From an uncultured Tessaracoccus sp. (GTDB lineage: Bacteria > Actinomycetota > Actinomycetes > Propionibacteriales > Propionibacteriaceae): a stretch of 64,000 bases of DNA. How positions within the stretch are numbered: position 1 is the stretch's first letter; every line of letters begins with the position of its first letter. A program made the position numbers and the translations under genes. Positions 10,200 to 19,540 of the stretch are shown here, piece after piece. Where the stretch lies: positions 154,944 through 218,943 of the forward strand of contig NZ_CALUCN010000004.1 of assembly GCF_943914565.1 (NCBI RefSeq), in the 5' to 3' direction. Under the pieces are notes generated by a model. It made no database searches. It had not been told where the DNA came from and saw only the letters and a program-made list of their open reading frames with translations.

Positions 10200-11135
10200 T
10201 CAGCGGTACGACCCGCGGGTGTCGAACTCCGGGACGTCCCGGCCGGCACGGTTCGGGCTGTCCACCCCGGCGATGCCGTCGCCCATTGCGGCTTCCATGC
10301 CGGCCTTGTCGGAGCCCGACGGCCACCCGTCGGCGATGACCGCCACCGAGCTGACCGACGCCTCGATGCCCTCGACCAGCTGTTGACCCGGCTGGTCCGG
10401 GGTCTTGTACGCCTCGTCGATGGCTCCCGCGAGCCACTCGAGCACCTCCGCGCACCGCTGCGTGTGCGCCATGAACTCCCACTCCCCGGGCTGGCGGTCC
10501 AGGGGCATCTCGCCCGAGGCCTTGTCGACGTAGCCGTAGGTGGCGCTCAGGACGAGGTAGTTGATCGCCTGGGCCCTGGCGACGGACTGCCACGCGTCCT
10601 GGGCGCGCTGCGCGAGCTCCTTCGCGGCCTCGACCTGCACCTTCGCCATGGTCGTGTACTGCTCGCTGGCCGACCCGGCCCACCCGGCGATCGTCGCGAA
10701 CTCCGGCAGGGTCTGCTCGGTGTCCCGCCAGGTCCGGTAGGCGTCCGACCACCGGTCGACGTCGCCCTGCAGCTCGTCCGGCACGTCGAGATGGGTGCGC
10801 GCGGTCCGCAACGCGCGGTCGACGGTCGCGAGCGCCTCGTCGGCGCGGGCCACGATCGCCGCACACTCCTGCGTGAAGCGATGGAGGTCCTCGCCGTAGT
10901 TCCAGCCGTGCTGCATGAACTCCTGGACCTCCTTCCACCAGTTCGTGCGCTTCTCCTCGTCGATGCGCTTCGCCTCCTCGAGTTGCTCCCCGAGCTTGGC
11001 GAAGGCGTCGTCGAGCTTCAGGTAGTCGCGGTTGCGCGTCGTCTTCAGCACGTCGACGTGCTTGGCCTCGTAGGCTGCGAGCCCGGCGGCACCTGCCGCC
11101 GCTCCACCCACGCCTGCTCCCACGGACCCGGTCAT
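10200..11135 (-). CDS. Helical hypothetical protein paired with an ESX-like gene
   Basis: 311 residues. A short Gly/Ala-rich N-terminus is followed by long amphipathic helices rich in Glu, Lys, Arg and Gln (residues 30-210, e.g. DDAFAKLGEQLEEAKRIDEEKR). This is the architecture of coiled WXG100/LXG-type or PPE-like secreted partners. A WNYG stretch lies near residue 57 in place of a true WXG turn. ATG at 11135 overlaps the TGA of the upstream gene (ATGA), so the two are translationally coupled and may form a heterodimer. No T7SS ATPase is in the window. Function unknown. Confidence 0.7.
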   Translation of the reverse strand: MTGSVGAGVGGAAAGAAGLAAYEAKHVDVLKTTRNRDYLKLDDAFAKLGEQLEEAKRIDEEKRTNWWKEVQEFMQHGWNYGEDLHRFTQECAAIVARADEALATVDRALRTARTHLDVPDELQGDVDRWSDAYRTWRDTEQTLPEFATIAGWAGSASEQYTTMAKVQVEAAKELAQRAQDAWQSVARAQAINYLVLSATYGYVDKASGEMPLDRQPGEWEFMAHTQRCAEVLEWLAGAIDEAYKTPDQPGQQLVEGIEASVSSVAVIADGWPSGSDKAGMEAAMGDGIAGVDSPNRAGRDVPEFDTRGSYR

Positions 11136-12541
11136 GCGTCCCTCCCGATCCCGTCCGAGGTGCGCACCCCGAACAGTTCCTGCTGTTCGTACTGGTCGGC
11201 CACCGTGCGCAGGCTGCCGGCGATGCCGCTGAACTCCTGGCCGCCGCCGGTGGACCAGCCGCCGACCTTGTCCGAGATGTCGGCGAGCGCCCCTGCGGTC
11301 TGCTCGACGAAGCCCAAACGGGCCGGCGGCACCATCGAGCGGGCGAGGGCGCTCACTTGGTCGGAGGTCTCGATCCACCGCTTCGCCATCTCCCGCAGGG
11401 CGTCGGCATCGACGCGGTAGCCGTCGTGGCTGCCGATGCCGGGGCCGGCGCCGTCGCCGGAGCCGCTCGTCGACGGCGACGCGCCGGGGGAACCGCTCGG
11501 GGATCCGCTCGGCACCGTGCCGCTCGGGGCCGGCCCGCTCGGGACCGACGGGGTGGGCATCGCGCCGGGGGAGATGCCGCTGGGGGTCGGCGACGGGACC
11601 TCACCGGAGGGGAACCGCGGCGACTCGACGCCCGGCCTCGGCGCATGGTCCACACCCGACGGGACCGGCGCCTGGATCCCCGGCTGACGAGGACTGCCGA
11701 CGCCCGCCTGGCTGGGCGCGTCGAGGCCCGGCCGACGCGGCGTCGTGCCCTCGGGCCACTGCGTGCCGGGTGCGGCGGGGCTTGGCCAGCGCGTGCCGGG
11801 TGCCGTGCCGTCCGGCCAGTGCGAGCCCGGCGTCGTGCCGGACTGCGGGGAGACGCCGGGGTCGCGGGGAAGGTTGGGCGCCGTCGTCGGGGGCAGGTAC
11901 GAGCCGTGGTCCCAGCTGGGGCCTGCGCCGTCGCCGGGCTGCCACCCCGCGAGATCGCGGTAGCGCGGATCACTGGGGAGGATGGGCCCGACGCCGTCGC
12001 CGGGATGCCTGGGGTCGCCGGGCAGGATCGGGTCGCCGGGTTCCCACCCCTCGGGGAGGTCGAGCGCGCCGCCGGCCGCCATCACGCCAGCGCCGAGGCC
12101 TCCGGCTCCCGGCACGCCGGCGGCGAGCCCCGGGACCCCGCCGCCGAGGCCTCCACCCACGCCACCGACGCCGGGCACGCCACCGGGCAGGCCCGCCCCG
12201 CGCGCAGCGCCCGCGAGCGCCGCCGCACCGGGGCCGGCCGCGCCGGCTGCACCGGCCATCTGCGCCATGCCGACCTGCCCAGCTGCCGCCTGGGCGCCGA
12301 GCGCACCCGCCCCACCGGCGGCACCGGACCCGGCACCGCCGGCGCCGGCCCCGCCCATCATCATCGGCGGCATCATGCCCTGGCCTGCGGCCTTGTCCTT
12401 GCCGCCGGCGGCGTTGGGGTTGATGATCGCCTCACGCAGTTCGGTCTCGTCCACCAGGTCGTCGGTCTCGGCCGCGATCCCCCGGAACTCGGACTGGCTC
12501 GCCCGCCTCGCCAACTCTCGCCACGCTTCCTCAGCGTTCAT
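11132..12541 (-). CDS. EspC/WXG100-like protein with long Gly/Ala/Pro-rich centre
   Basis: 469 residues. A short helical N-terminus (1-45) leads into an Ala/Gly-rich block (about 55-160), then a Pro/Gly/Ser/Thr-rich block (about 165-375) with loosely repeated units such as GDPRHPGDG and P-S-G. The C-terminal ~90 residues are helical and look like an EspC/WXG100-type domain (YRVDADALREMAKRW, then GGWSTGGGQEFSG at the turn). Such proteins are type VII secretion substrates or partners in mycobacteria. First gene of a three-gene leftward set. No signal peptide. Confidence 0.7.
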   Translation of the reverse strand: MNAEEAWRELARRASQSEFRGIAAETDDLVDETELREAIINPNAAGGKDKAAGQGMMPPMMMGGAGAGGAGSGAAGGAGALGAQAAAGQVGMAQMAGAAGAAGPGAAALAGAARGAGLPGGVPGVGGVGGGLGGGVPGLAAGVPGAGGLGAGVMAAGGALDLPEGWEPGDPILPGDPRHPGDGVGPILPSDPRYRDLAGWQPGDGAGPSWDHGSYLPPTTAPNLPRDPGVSPQSGTTPGSHWPDGTAPGTRWPSPAAPGTQWPEGTTPRRPGLDAPSQAGVGSPRQPGIQAPVPSGVDHAPRPGVESPRFPSGEVPSPTPSGISPGAMPTPSVPSGPAPSGTVPSGSPSGSPGASPSTSGSGDGAGPGIGSHDGYRVDADALREMAKRWIETSDQVSALARSMVPPARLGFVEQTAGALADISDKVGGWSTGGGQEFSGIAGSLRTVADQYEQQELFGVRTSDGIGRDA

Positions 12542-12681
12542 GCATCCTCCCGCGCACCGAGCCGTTCACGTCCCGCACGTCGCGGGCCCCGGCAGGGCCA
12601 GTATCCACCCCGAGGAGGTCATCCGCAGGATTTCCCGGCGGCGGCACCCGTCGTCGGGGAGGGACCAACTACGCTGGCCGC

Positions 12682-13095
12682 ATGGCTGGACGTGATCGGG
12701 CGGAGGCGGCACGACTCAAGCTGCAGCTCGCGGAGCAGCAGGCCAGGGCCGAGGCCAAGGAGGCCCAGGTGCTCATCGACGAGTTCGTGGCCGAGGCGAG
12801 ACGGCTCGGCCTCGAGCCCGTGCCGTTGAAGGCGACGACGTACGAGGGCCGCAAGGTCCGCACCGACAAGCGTGGCTGGTACCTCCGGCAGAACCACTCG
12901 GTCGCCGTCGACGAGGACGGCGGCTTCCACCACCTCATCGTCGGCGCGAGCCTCGCCGACCGGCTGCGCGGGGTCCGGCTACCCGGCACGCAGCCCACGC
13001 TCGTGATCGGCCGCGGCGGCCGCGACGGGGAGACCGGCTTCCTGCGCGAGTTCCTGGGCTGGGTGCTGGAAGGCCGGGTCAACCAGCGCGACTGA
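12682..13095 (+). CDS. Conserved small hypothetical protein
   Basis: 137 residues, soluble. An N-terminal charged helix (RAEAARLKLQLAEQQARAEAKEAQ) precedes an alpha/beta region with WYLRQNHSVAVDEDGGFHHLIV. It looks like a conserved actinobacterial protein of unknown function; I do not recognise a named family. It is divergent from the ESX-like gene (140-base gap) and its stop abuts the stop of the convergent fhs gene with no spacer. Confidence 0.75.
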   Translation: MAGRDRAEAARLKLQLAEQQARAEAKEAQVLIDEFVAEARRLGLEPVPLKATTYEGRKVRTDKRGWYLRQNHSVAVDEDGGFHHLIVGASLADRLRGVRLPGTQPTLVIGRGGRDGETGFLREFLGWVLEGRVNQRD

Positions 13096-14775
13096 TCACG
13101 ACAACCCGGAGATCACGCCGTCGTCGTCGATGTCGATCCGAAGCGCCGCCGGCTCCGTCGGCAACCCCGGCATGGTGAGGACCGAGCCGCAGATCACGAC
13201 GACGAACCCCGCCCCCGCGGAGAGCCGCACATCGCGCACCGGCAGCTCGTGCCCCTCGGGCGCGCCACGCAGCGTCGGGTCGGTCGAGAACGAGTACTGC
13301 GTCTTCGCGATGCACACCGGCAGTCCGCCGAAGCCAGCCTCCTCGAACTCCCGCAACCGGCGCGCCGCCCGCGGCGCGTACGTGACGCTGCCGGCGCCGT
13401 GCAGCTTCGTCGCGATGGCCTCGATCTTCCCCCGCAGCGACGCGTCGAGGGGGTAGGGGTACGTGAGTTCGGGCGGCGGCGTCGCGCTCATCTCGACGAC
13501 GGCCCGCGCGAGGTCCTCCGCCCCCGCGCCCCCGTCGGTGAAGTGGGTCGTCTCGTGCACCTCGATGCCGTGGGCCCCGACGAGTTCGCGGACGAGGGCC
13601 ACCTCCGCGTCGGTGTCGCTCGCGAACCGGTTGAGCGCGACGATCACCCGCTGCCCGAAGTGATCGACGAGGTTGTCGAGGTGCCGGTCGAGGTTCGGCA
13701 TGCCGGCGCGCACCGCGTCGAGGTCCTCGCGCTCGAGCGCATCGCGATCGACACCACCGTGGTACTTGAGCGCGCGCACCGTCGCGACGAGCACGGTCAC
13801 CGCCGGTTGGATGCCGGCTGCGCGGCACTTGATGTCGAAGAACTTCTCCGCGCCGAGGTCCGCGCCGAACCCGGCCTCGGTGACGACGAGGTCCGCGAGC
13901 CCGAGCGCGGTCCTCGTCGCGAGCACCGACGAGCACCCGTGCGCGATGTTGGCGAACGGCCCGCCGTGCACGAAGGCCGGCGAGTGCTCGAGCGTCTGCA
14001 CGAGGTTCGGCTGCAGCGCGTCGCGCAGCACGACGGCGATCGCGCCCTCGACGCCCAGGTCCCGCACGCGGACCGTGTCGCCGTCGAACGTCCGGCCCAG
14101 CACGATTTCGCCGATGCGGGTGCGCAGCTCACCGATCGACTGCGCGAGGCAGAGGATCGCCATGAGCTCGGAAGCGACGGTGATGTCGAACCCCGTCTCG
14201 CGCGGCACGCCGCCGGTGCGGCCACCGAGCCCGACGACGACGTGCCTGAGCGCGCGGTCGTTGATGTCGAGCACCCGGCCCCAGGTGATCGTGCGCGGGT
14301 CGAGCCCGAGGGCGTTGCCCTGGTGGAGGTGGTTGTCCACGAGGGCGGCGAGGAGGTTGTGCGCCTGCGTGAGTGCGGCCATGTCGCCGGTGAAGTGCAG
14401 GTTGATGTCCTCCATCGGGACGATCTGGGCGTAGCCGCCGCCCGCCGCGCCACCCTTCAGGCCGAACACCGGACCCATCGACGGTTCGCGCAGACACGCG
14501 ATCGCCCGGTGCCCGAGCCGGTTCAGCGCATCGGTGAGACCCACCGTCGCGGTGGTCTTGCCCTCGCCAGCAGGGGTCGGGGAGATCGCCGTGATGAGGA
14601 CGAGGTTGCCCGGTGCCCGTTCGGCGAACTCCCGCGCGGCCGAGAGACGGATCTTGGCCTTGTCGTGGCCGTGGGGGACGAGGTCCTCGGGCGCGATGCC
14701 GAGGCTGGCCGCGATCTCGGTGATCGGCCGCGGGTTGGCGGCCTGCGCGATCGCGATGTCGCTGGGAAAGGTCAT
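13096..14775 (-). CDS. fhs: Formate--tetrahydrofolate ligase
   Basis: 559 residues, the usual length. It makes 10-formyl-tetrahydrofolate from formate, THF and ATP, feeding one-carbon metabolism and purine synthesis. The ATP-binding motif is PTPAGEGKTTATVGLTDAL near residue 65, followed by the family signatures CLREPSMGPVFGLKGGAAGGGYAQ and FTGDMAALTQAHNLL. ATG at 14775 has GGAG six bases upstream; the frame remains open further upstream but lacks family sequence. Cytoplasmic. Monocistronic, convergent with the small gene on its left. Confidence 0.96.
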   Translation of the reverse strand: MTFPSDIAIAQAANPRPITEIAASLGIAPEDLVPHGHDKAKIRLSAAREFAERAPGNLVLITAISPTPAGEGKTTATVGLTDALNRLGHRAIACLREPSMGPVFGLKGGAAGGGYAQIVPMEDINLHFTGDMAALTQAHNLLAALVDNHLHQGNALGLDPRTITWGRVLDINDRALRHVVVGLGGRTGGVPRETGFDITVASELMAILCLAQSIGELRTRIGEIVLGRTFDGDTVRVRDLGVEGAIAVVLRDALQPNLVQTLEHSPAFVHGGPFANIAHGCSSVLATRTALGLADLVVTEAGFGADLGAEKFFDIKCRAAGIQPAVTVLVATVRALKYHGGVDRDALEREDLDAVRAGMPNLDRHLDNLVDHFGQRVIVALNRFASDTDAEVALVRELVGAHGIEVHETTHFTDGGAGAEDLARAVVEMSATPPPELTYPYPLDASLRGKIEAIATKLHGAGSVTYAPRAARRLREFEEAGFGGLPVCIAKTQYSFSTDPTLRGAPEGHELPVRDVRLSAGAGFVVVICGSVLTMPGLPTEPAALRIDIDDDGVISGLS

Positions 14776-14883
14776 CGGTGCTCCGTCCTGCGTGCAGCGT
14801 CGTCGCTGATGTTCCATCATGGCGCAGCCGCAGGGGTCCGCGCGGGCACGAGGAGGAATCCCTGTTCTCCACCGGCCCAACCA

Positions 14884-14943
14884 CTGTCCACAACCCCTGT
14901 GGAGAAGTGGACAATCCGCGAGAAAACGCACGAGTTCTCCACA
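14884..14943. promoter_or_regulatory. Cluster of DnaA-box-like 9-mers upstream of the tad locus
   Basis: Four near-consensus boxes lie in 60 bases between fhs and the first tad gene: CTGTCCACA 14884-14892, TGTGGAGAA 14898-14906, AGTGGACAA 14906-14914 and TTCTCCACA 14935-14943. Each differs from TTGTCCACA (or its complement) at one position. They resemble the repeats beside dnaA at 29556-29721. The two middle boxes meet at base 14906 in the same orientation. Confidence 0.5.
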
Positions 14944-15008
14944 TTGCGCCGTACGGCGTGTCGACTTGACCCCTCTGCCCCCTAGGTTCATCCCCGGAGG
15001 TGATCGCC

Positions 15009-15644
15009 ATGGATGACAAGGTCGGATCCACGGGCACGCGCCCGGAGGCGGTGCAGCTGAGGGCGCGACGGAGCCCGAAGCTGGTGGTGGCGGGCGTGCT
15101 CGCCGTGGTGCTGGGCGCGCTCGGGTTCGCGCAGCTGCACACCGCGACGACGAACCACCGCGGCGTGGTGAGCGTCGCCGAGCCCATCGCCCGCGGGGCG
15201 CTCGTCGAGGAAGGCAACCTCCGGGTGGTGCAGGTGCCGCAGGGCTTCCCCGTCGAGGGGCTGCCGGAGGCGCGCATCGACGAGATCGTCGGCCGTACCG
15301 CACTCACCGACCTCCCGGTGGGCTCGTTCCCCGAGGCGGCCCACGTCGGGGACAACCCGTTGCCGAAGGGCCAGGCCCTCGTCGGGCTCCGGCTCTCGCA
15401 CGGGCAGCTCCCGCTCTCCGCACTCCCCGCGGGTACCCAGGTGCGGCTCGTCGGCACCGAGGCCGCCCAGTCCGACGCCCCTGCCGACGAGGGCCTGGCC
15501 GCCGTGGTCGCCGTCGCGCCCGTGCTCCTCGACGACGGCGTGACCTACACGCTCGACGTCCGGGTCCCGCAGGCCTCGGCCGACGCCGTCGCGCGGCTCG
15601 CCGCGCGCGGGGAGCTGGCCCTCGTCGCGCTCGGGGAGGGTTGA
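15009..15644 (+). CDS. cpaB: SAF-domain membrane protein, CpaB/RcpC-like
   Basis: 211 residues. One N-terminal membrane helix (about residues 24-42) is followed by a SAF domain (VVSVAEPIARGALVEEGNLRVVQVPQGFP...). In Tad systems CpaB/RcpC occupies this position and acts in the periplasmic or wall part of the secretion machinery. ATG at 15009 is strongly supported by the near-perfect Shine-Dalgarno GGAGGTGATC ending seven bases upstream; the GTG at 15000 is inside that element. First gene of the tad operon, three bases from the next gene. Confidence 0.8.
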   Translation: MDDKVGSTGTRPEAVQLRARRSPKLVVAGVLAVVLGALGFAQLHTATTNHRGVVSVAEPIARGALVEEGNLRVVQVPQGFPVEGLPEARIDEIVGRTALTDLPVGSFPEAAHVGDNPLPKGQALVGLRLSHGQLPLSALPAGTQVRLVGTEAAQSDAPADEGLAAVVAVAPVLLDDGVTYTLDVRVPQASADAVARLAARGELALVALGEG

Positions 15645-15647
15645 GCC

Positions 15648-16442
15648 GTGGCCGTCATCGTCTGCACGGGCGGGCCCGGCTCCCCCGGCGTCACCACCAC
15701 CGCCCTGACCCTCGCGATCACTTGGCCACGCGACGTGCTCCTCGCCGACTGCGACCGCGACCCGTCGCAGGCCGTGCTCGCCGGCTACCTCCGCGGCCTC
15801 GACACCGGCGGCCGGGGCCTCGCCTCCGTCGCGCAGGCCCACCGGCAGGGGCTGCCCCTCGCCGACGAGCTGTGGGTGCACACCCTGCCCCTGCGCGAGG
15901 GCGAGGCCGCGACCAGACGGTTCCTCGCCGGCTTCTCCCACCCCGGCGCCGTGCGGCTCTTCGAGGCGGCGTGGACGGGGCTCGGCGAGGCGTTCGCCGC
16001 GCTCGACGCGCGCGGGGTCGACGTGCTCGTCGACGCGGGCCGCATCGGCGTCCACGGCCTCCCGCTCGGGCTGCTCACGAGCGCGGACCTCGTCGTCGTG
16101 ACGGTACGCAGCCACTTGCGCTCCCTCGCCGCGCTACGGCTGCACCTGCCCACCCTGCGCGAGCAGCTCGGCGCCCTGCCGGTGGCGGTGCCGCTGGGCC
16201 TGGCCGTCGTCGGGCCGGGCATGCCGTACTCCTCGCGCGAGATCGGGCAGCAGTTCGACGTCGAGCCGTGGCTCGAGATCCCCCACGACCCCCGCGCCGC
16301 CGCCGTGCTCGCCGACGGCGCACCCGAGCCGCGTCGCTTCGCCGAGCACGGCCACTTGGGCCGCGCCCGCACGCTCGCGAAACAGCTCGCCGAACGCGTC
16401 CACGGCCTGCGCCGCAGCAGGGAGGAGCTGCTCCATGTCTGA
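15648..16442 (+). CDS. cpaE: CpaE/MinD-like protein with degenerate P-loop
   Basis: 264 residues. The N-terminus has the deviant-Walker ParA/MinD fold pattern (VIVCTGGPGSPGVTTTALTLA, then LLADCDRDPSQ), but the lysines of the KGGxGKT motif are missing; the loop reads GGPGSPGVTTT. VDVLVDAGRIG stands for the Walker B-like strand. Tad-type CpaE proteins localise the pilus machinery and are often divergent. ATP hydrolysis may be weak or absent here (inference). GTG start three bases after the SAF gene; overlaps cpaF by eight bases. Confidence 0.75.
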   Translation: MAVIVCTGGPGSPGVTTTALTLAITWPRDVLLADCDRDPSQAVLAGYLRGLDTGGRGLASVAQAHRQGLPLADELWVHTLPLREGEAATRRFLAGFSHPGAVRLFEAAWTGLGEAFAALDARGVDVLVDAGRIGVHGLPLGLLTSADLVVVTVRSHLRSLAALRLHLPTLREQLGALPVAVPLGLAVVGPGMPYSSREIGQQFDVEPWLEIPHDPRAAAVLADGAPEPRRFAEHGHLGRARTLAKQLAERVHGLRRSREELLHV

Positions 16443-17847
16443 CCTCGCGACGAGCCTCGGCCGGCTCGGCCCCGCACCCACGGCCCCGACGTTCACCCCT
16501 GCCCCGCAGCCCCCGGCACCACGCCGCGCCGAACGCGAGGACGCGGACGTGGACTGGGCCCTCGTCGTGACGCTTCGGCGGGAGGTCGCGGAGGAGATCG
16601 CGGCGGCGGCCACCAGGTGGCAGGCCGAGCAGGGCCAGCCGATGCCGGAGGAGGACACCCGCGTCCGCGCGCGTTCGATCATCCGCTCGTGCGTGCACGC
16701 CCGCGCCCGGCAGCTGAGCGACGACGGGGAGGCCCTGTGGTCCGTCGCGCTCGAGCAGCGCTACGCCGACGCCGTCGAGTCCGCCATCTTCGGCTACGGC
16801 CGGCTCCAGCCACTGTTCGAGATCCCCGACGCGGAGAACGTCGAGATCCACGGCCACGACTCGGTGATGATCCACTACGGCGACGGGCACCGCGTCGAGC
16901 ACCCGCCCGTCGCGGACTCCGACGACGAGCTCGTCGAGGCCATCCGGTTCCTCGGCGAGACCGCCTCGCCGCCGCGTCCCTTCGACGACGCCCACCCGAC
17001 GATGACCCTCGCCCTGGGCAGCCGGTTCCGTCTGCACGCGATCGGCTTCGGGCTGTCGCACCGACCCTCGATCGTGATCCGCCAGCACCGCCTCACCGAC
17101 GTCACCCTCGACGACCTCGCCGGCACGGGCATGTTCCCGCGTGAGCTCGGCGACATCCTGCGCGCCGCGGTGCTCGCCCGGAAGTCCATCGTGATCAGCG
17201 GCGACCAGGGCGCGGGCAAGACCACCCTGCTGCGCGCGCTCGTCGACGCGATCCCCGCGACGGAGCGGTTCGGCACGCTCGAGACCGATTACGAGCTGCT
17301 CACGCACCTCCACCCGCACCGACGCAACGTGCTCGCGCTGCAGGCGCGGATCGGGCTCGGCGAGTCGGCGGCCGGCGAGCGCGTGGGCTCCTACGGCGTC
17401 GCCGACCTCATCCCGGAGGCGCTCAGGCAGAACCTCACCCGCCTCGTCGTCGGCGAGGTGCGCGGCGAGGAGGCCGGCGCGATGTTCGAGGCCATGCAGT
17501 CCGGCGCGGGCACACTCTCCACCACCCACTCCCACTCCGCCGCCTCGACGATGGACCGGCTCGCCGCGCGCGTCGCGCAGGGCGGCGTGCTCGACATCGA
17601 CGAGGCCATGCGGCAGATCGCGCACCACCTCGACCTCATCATCCACGTCCAGCTCCGCGACGACACCTGGCGCGGCGGGGTGCGACGCCGGTTCGTCACC
17701 GAGGTGCGGCAGCTCACCGGCTCGATGGAGGCCGGCCGCCCCACCACGCACGTGCTCTACCGCGCCGACGCCGACGGGACCCCCGTCGCGCTCGATCCCA
17801 GCGCCGAGCTGCTCGCGGAGCTCGCCGAGTACCGGGAGGCGCGATGA
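16435..17847 (+). CDS. tadA: Tad/Flp pilus assembly ATPase
   Basis: 470 residues, a type II/IV secretion (VirB11/GspE) ATPase. The N-terminal region is basic and helical. The Walker A motif is GDQGAGKTTLLRAL with lysine at about residue 262, the Walker B region is LVVGEVRGEEAGAMFEAM, and a His-box-like segment (STTHSHSAASTMDRL) follows. It powers polymerisation of Flp pilin from the cytoplasmic side. Synonym cpaF. Start ATG lies within the end of the CpaE-like gene; it overlaps tadB by four bases. Confidence 0.92.
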   Translation: MSDLATSLGRLGPAPTAPTFTPAPQPPAPRRAEREDADVDWALVVTLRREVAEEIAAAATRWQAEQGQPMPEEDTRVRARSIIRSCVHARARQLSDDGEALWSVALEQRYADAVESAIFGYGRLQPLFEIPDAENVEIHGHDSVMIHYGDGHRVEHPPVADSDDELVEAIRFLGETASPPRPFDDAHPTMTLALGSRFRLHAIGFGLSHRPSIVIRQHRLTDVTLDDLAGTGMFPRELGDILRAAVLARKSIVISGDQGAGKTTLLRALVDAIPATERFGTLETDYELLTHLHPHRRNVLALQARIGLGESAAGERVGSYGVADLIPEALRQNLTRLVVGEVRGEEAGAMFEAMQSGAGTLSTTHSHSAASTMDRLAARVAQGGVLDIDEAMRQIAHHLDLIIHVQLRDDTWRGGVRRRFVTEVRQLTGSMEAGRPTTHVLYRADADGTPVALDPSAELLAELAEYREAR

Positions 17848-18689
17848 GCGCGGCAGCCGCTGCAGCCGGCGCGATCGTCGGCCTGGGGGTGGTGCTCGTG
17901 GTCACGGGCCTGGTCCCCCGGTCCGCTCCACCACAATCCACAGGCCTGTGGAAAACCCTGTGGAGGGCGTGGGAAGCGCGGTCGCTTCGCTGGCGCTGGT
18001 GGTGCGCCCTCTCACTCGTCGCGGGGGTTGTCTGGGCGGCGCTCACCGGCTTCGTGCTCGCCGTGGTGCTCGTGCCGGCCACCGCGCTGGGCGTGCCGTA
18101 CCTCCTGGGCGCGCCGCCGTCGCGGGAGCTCGACCTGCTCGCCGCACTGGACCGCTGGGTCAGGCTGCTCGCCACGTCGATCGGGACGGGCAAGTCGATC
18201 CGCGACGCGGTCTTCGCCACCCGCGCCCAGGTGCCGCCGCTGCTGCGTGGCCCCGTCGAGCGGCTGTGCGTGCGACTCGACCAGCGCACCACCAGCCGCG
18301 ACGCGCTGCTGCACCTCGCCGACGAGCTCGACTCCGCGGACGCCGACGCGGTGTGCGCCGCGCTCGCGATCGCGGCCTCGCGCGGCGGGATCGGCACCCG
18401 GGCGACACTGCAGGCCCTGTCGCTCACCATCCAGGACCGGCTGCGGGCGCTACGGGAGGTCGCGGCCGAGCGCGCCAAGCCGCGGGCCGTGGTGCGGCAG
18501 GTGACGGTGATCACGCTCGCGGTGGTGGTCGGCGCCGTGGTGTTGAACCCCGCGTTCTTCGCGCCCTACCGCAGCCCGCTGGGGCAGGTCATCGCGCTCG
18601 CACTGGCCGCCGGCTACGCCGGATGCCTGCTCGTGCTGCGGCGCCTCACCACGCCTCCGCCGGCGCCGCGATTCCTGAGGGGGCAGTGA
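17844..18689 (+). CDS. tadB: Tad pilus inner-membrane platform protein TadB
   Basis: 281 residues with a type II secretion F domain (about 110-240: LDRWVRLLATSIGTGKSIRDAVFATRAQVP ... ) flanked by two N-terminal and two C-terminal membrane helices. TadB and TadC form the membrane platform that the ATPase acts on. ATG at 17844 overlaps the tadA stop (ATGA). DnaA-box-like strings (TGTGGAAAA at 17947-17955 and neighbours) occur inside the coding region and may be coincidental. Confidence 0.88.
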   Translation: MSAAAAAAGAIVGLGVVLVVTGLVPRSAPPQSTGLWKTLWRAWEARSLRWRWWCALSLVAGVVWAALTGFVLAVVLVPATALGVPYLLGAPPSRELDLLAALDRWVRLLATSIGTGKSIRDAVFATRAQVPPLLRGPVERLCVRLDQRTTSRDALLHLADELDSADADAVCAALAIAASRGGIGTRATLQALSLTIQDRLRALREVAAERAKPRAVVRQVTVITLAVVVGAVVLNPAFFAPYRSPLGQVIALALAAGYAGCLLVLRRLTTPPPAPRFLRGQ

Positions 18690-19534
18690 TGGGGATCGCG
18701 ATCGCGCTCGGGGCGCTCGTCGGGACGGGGCTCGTCGCCGTCGTCGCAGGGCTGCTGCCCGCGCCTGTGCGGTTGGGCGACGCGCTGGCCGTGCTCGACC
18801 GGCGGGCCGGGACCACCGTCGGTGCGGCGGGGCGGCTGGGGTCGCGCTGGCGGCTGCCGCTCAGCGCCGAGCAGCAGCGGCTGCTCGCGATGCAGGACCG
18901 CGACGTGGCGGACTTCTTCGCCGAAAAAGCGGTCTACGCGGTGGCCGGGCTCCTGCTGCCGGGGTTCTGGGTGCTGCTGCAGGTGCTGCTCGGCACCGGC
19001 GGCGACGCGCTCCCGCTGCTGGCGAGCCCGGTGGCGGCGGTGCTGGGCTTCTTCCTGCCCGACTGGCGCCTTCGTCGGGGACAACGACAGCAGCGTCGCG
19101 CCATGCACGACGCGGTGCACACGTTCTTCGACCTCGTCGCGCTCGAACGCCTCGCCAACGCCTCGGCCGCGCAGGCCACGCTCCAGGCCGCGGCCATCTC
19201 GGACGCGCCGCTCTTCCGACGCATCACGACGGGGCTCGAGCGCGCCCGCATGGAGCAGACCCCGCCGTGGGACGAGCTGCGGCGTGTCGCCGAGGAGTGG
19301 CGGATGCCTGAGCTCGCCGACTTCGCCGACGTGATGCAGCTCGAGGAGCAGGGCGCCGGGCTGGCCGAGGCGCTGCAGGCGCGCGTGACCGAGCTCCGCG
19401 ACGCGCACCTGACGGCCGTGAAGATGGAGGCGAGCGCCGCCAGCGAGCGGATGACCGTGTGGATGACGATTCCAGCGATGCTGCTGGGGCTGGCGTTCCT
19501 CACGCCCGCCCTGCTGAGGATCACCGCCATGTGA
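18689..19534 (+). CDS. tadC: Tad pilus inner-membrane platform protein TadC
   Basis: 281 residues with N-terminal membrane helix, a central helix pair (around residues 88-130), a T2SF domain (THDAVHTFFDLVALERLANASAAQATL-like, about 145-255) and a C-terminal helix (MTVWMTIPAMLLGLAFL). ATG at 18689 overlaps the tadB stop by one base. The in-frame sequence upstream of this ATG is only the shadow of tadB. Forms the platform with TadB. Confidence 0.88.
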   Translation: MGIAIALGALVGTGLVAVVAGLLPAPVRLGDALAVLDRRAGTTVGAAGRLGSRWRLPLSAEQQRLLAMQDRDVADFFAEKAVYAVAGLLLPGFWVLLQVLLGTGGDALPLLASPVAAVLGFFLPDWRLRRGQRQQRRAMHDAVHTFFDLVALERLANASAAQATLQAAAISDAPLFRRITTGLERARMEQTPPWDELRRVAEEWRMPELADFADVMQLEEQGAGLAEALQARVTELRDAHLTAVKMEASAASERMTVWMTIPAMLLGLAFLTPALLRITAM

Positions 19535-19540
19535 TTCACC

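Noticed and set aside
11400..12350. Repetitive-looking DNA that could suggest a CRISPR or tandem array
   Set aside because: The repeats are codon-level low complexity of the Gly/Pro/Ala-rich EspC-like protein and are not spaced or identical like CRISPR repeats.
17935..17965. DnaA-box-like strings (AATCCACA, TGTGGAAAA, CTGTGGAGG)
   Set aside because: They lie inside the tadB coding region and are not arranged as a symmetrical pair; treated as coincidental unless binding is shown.
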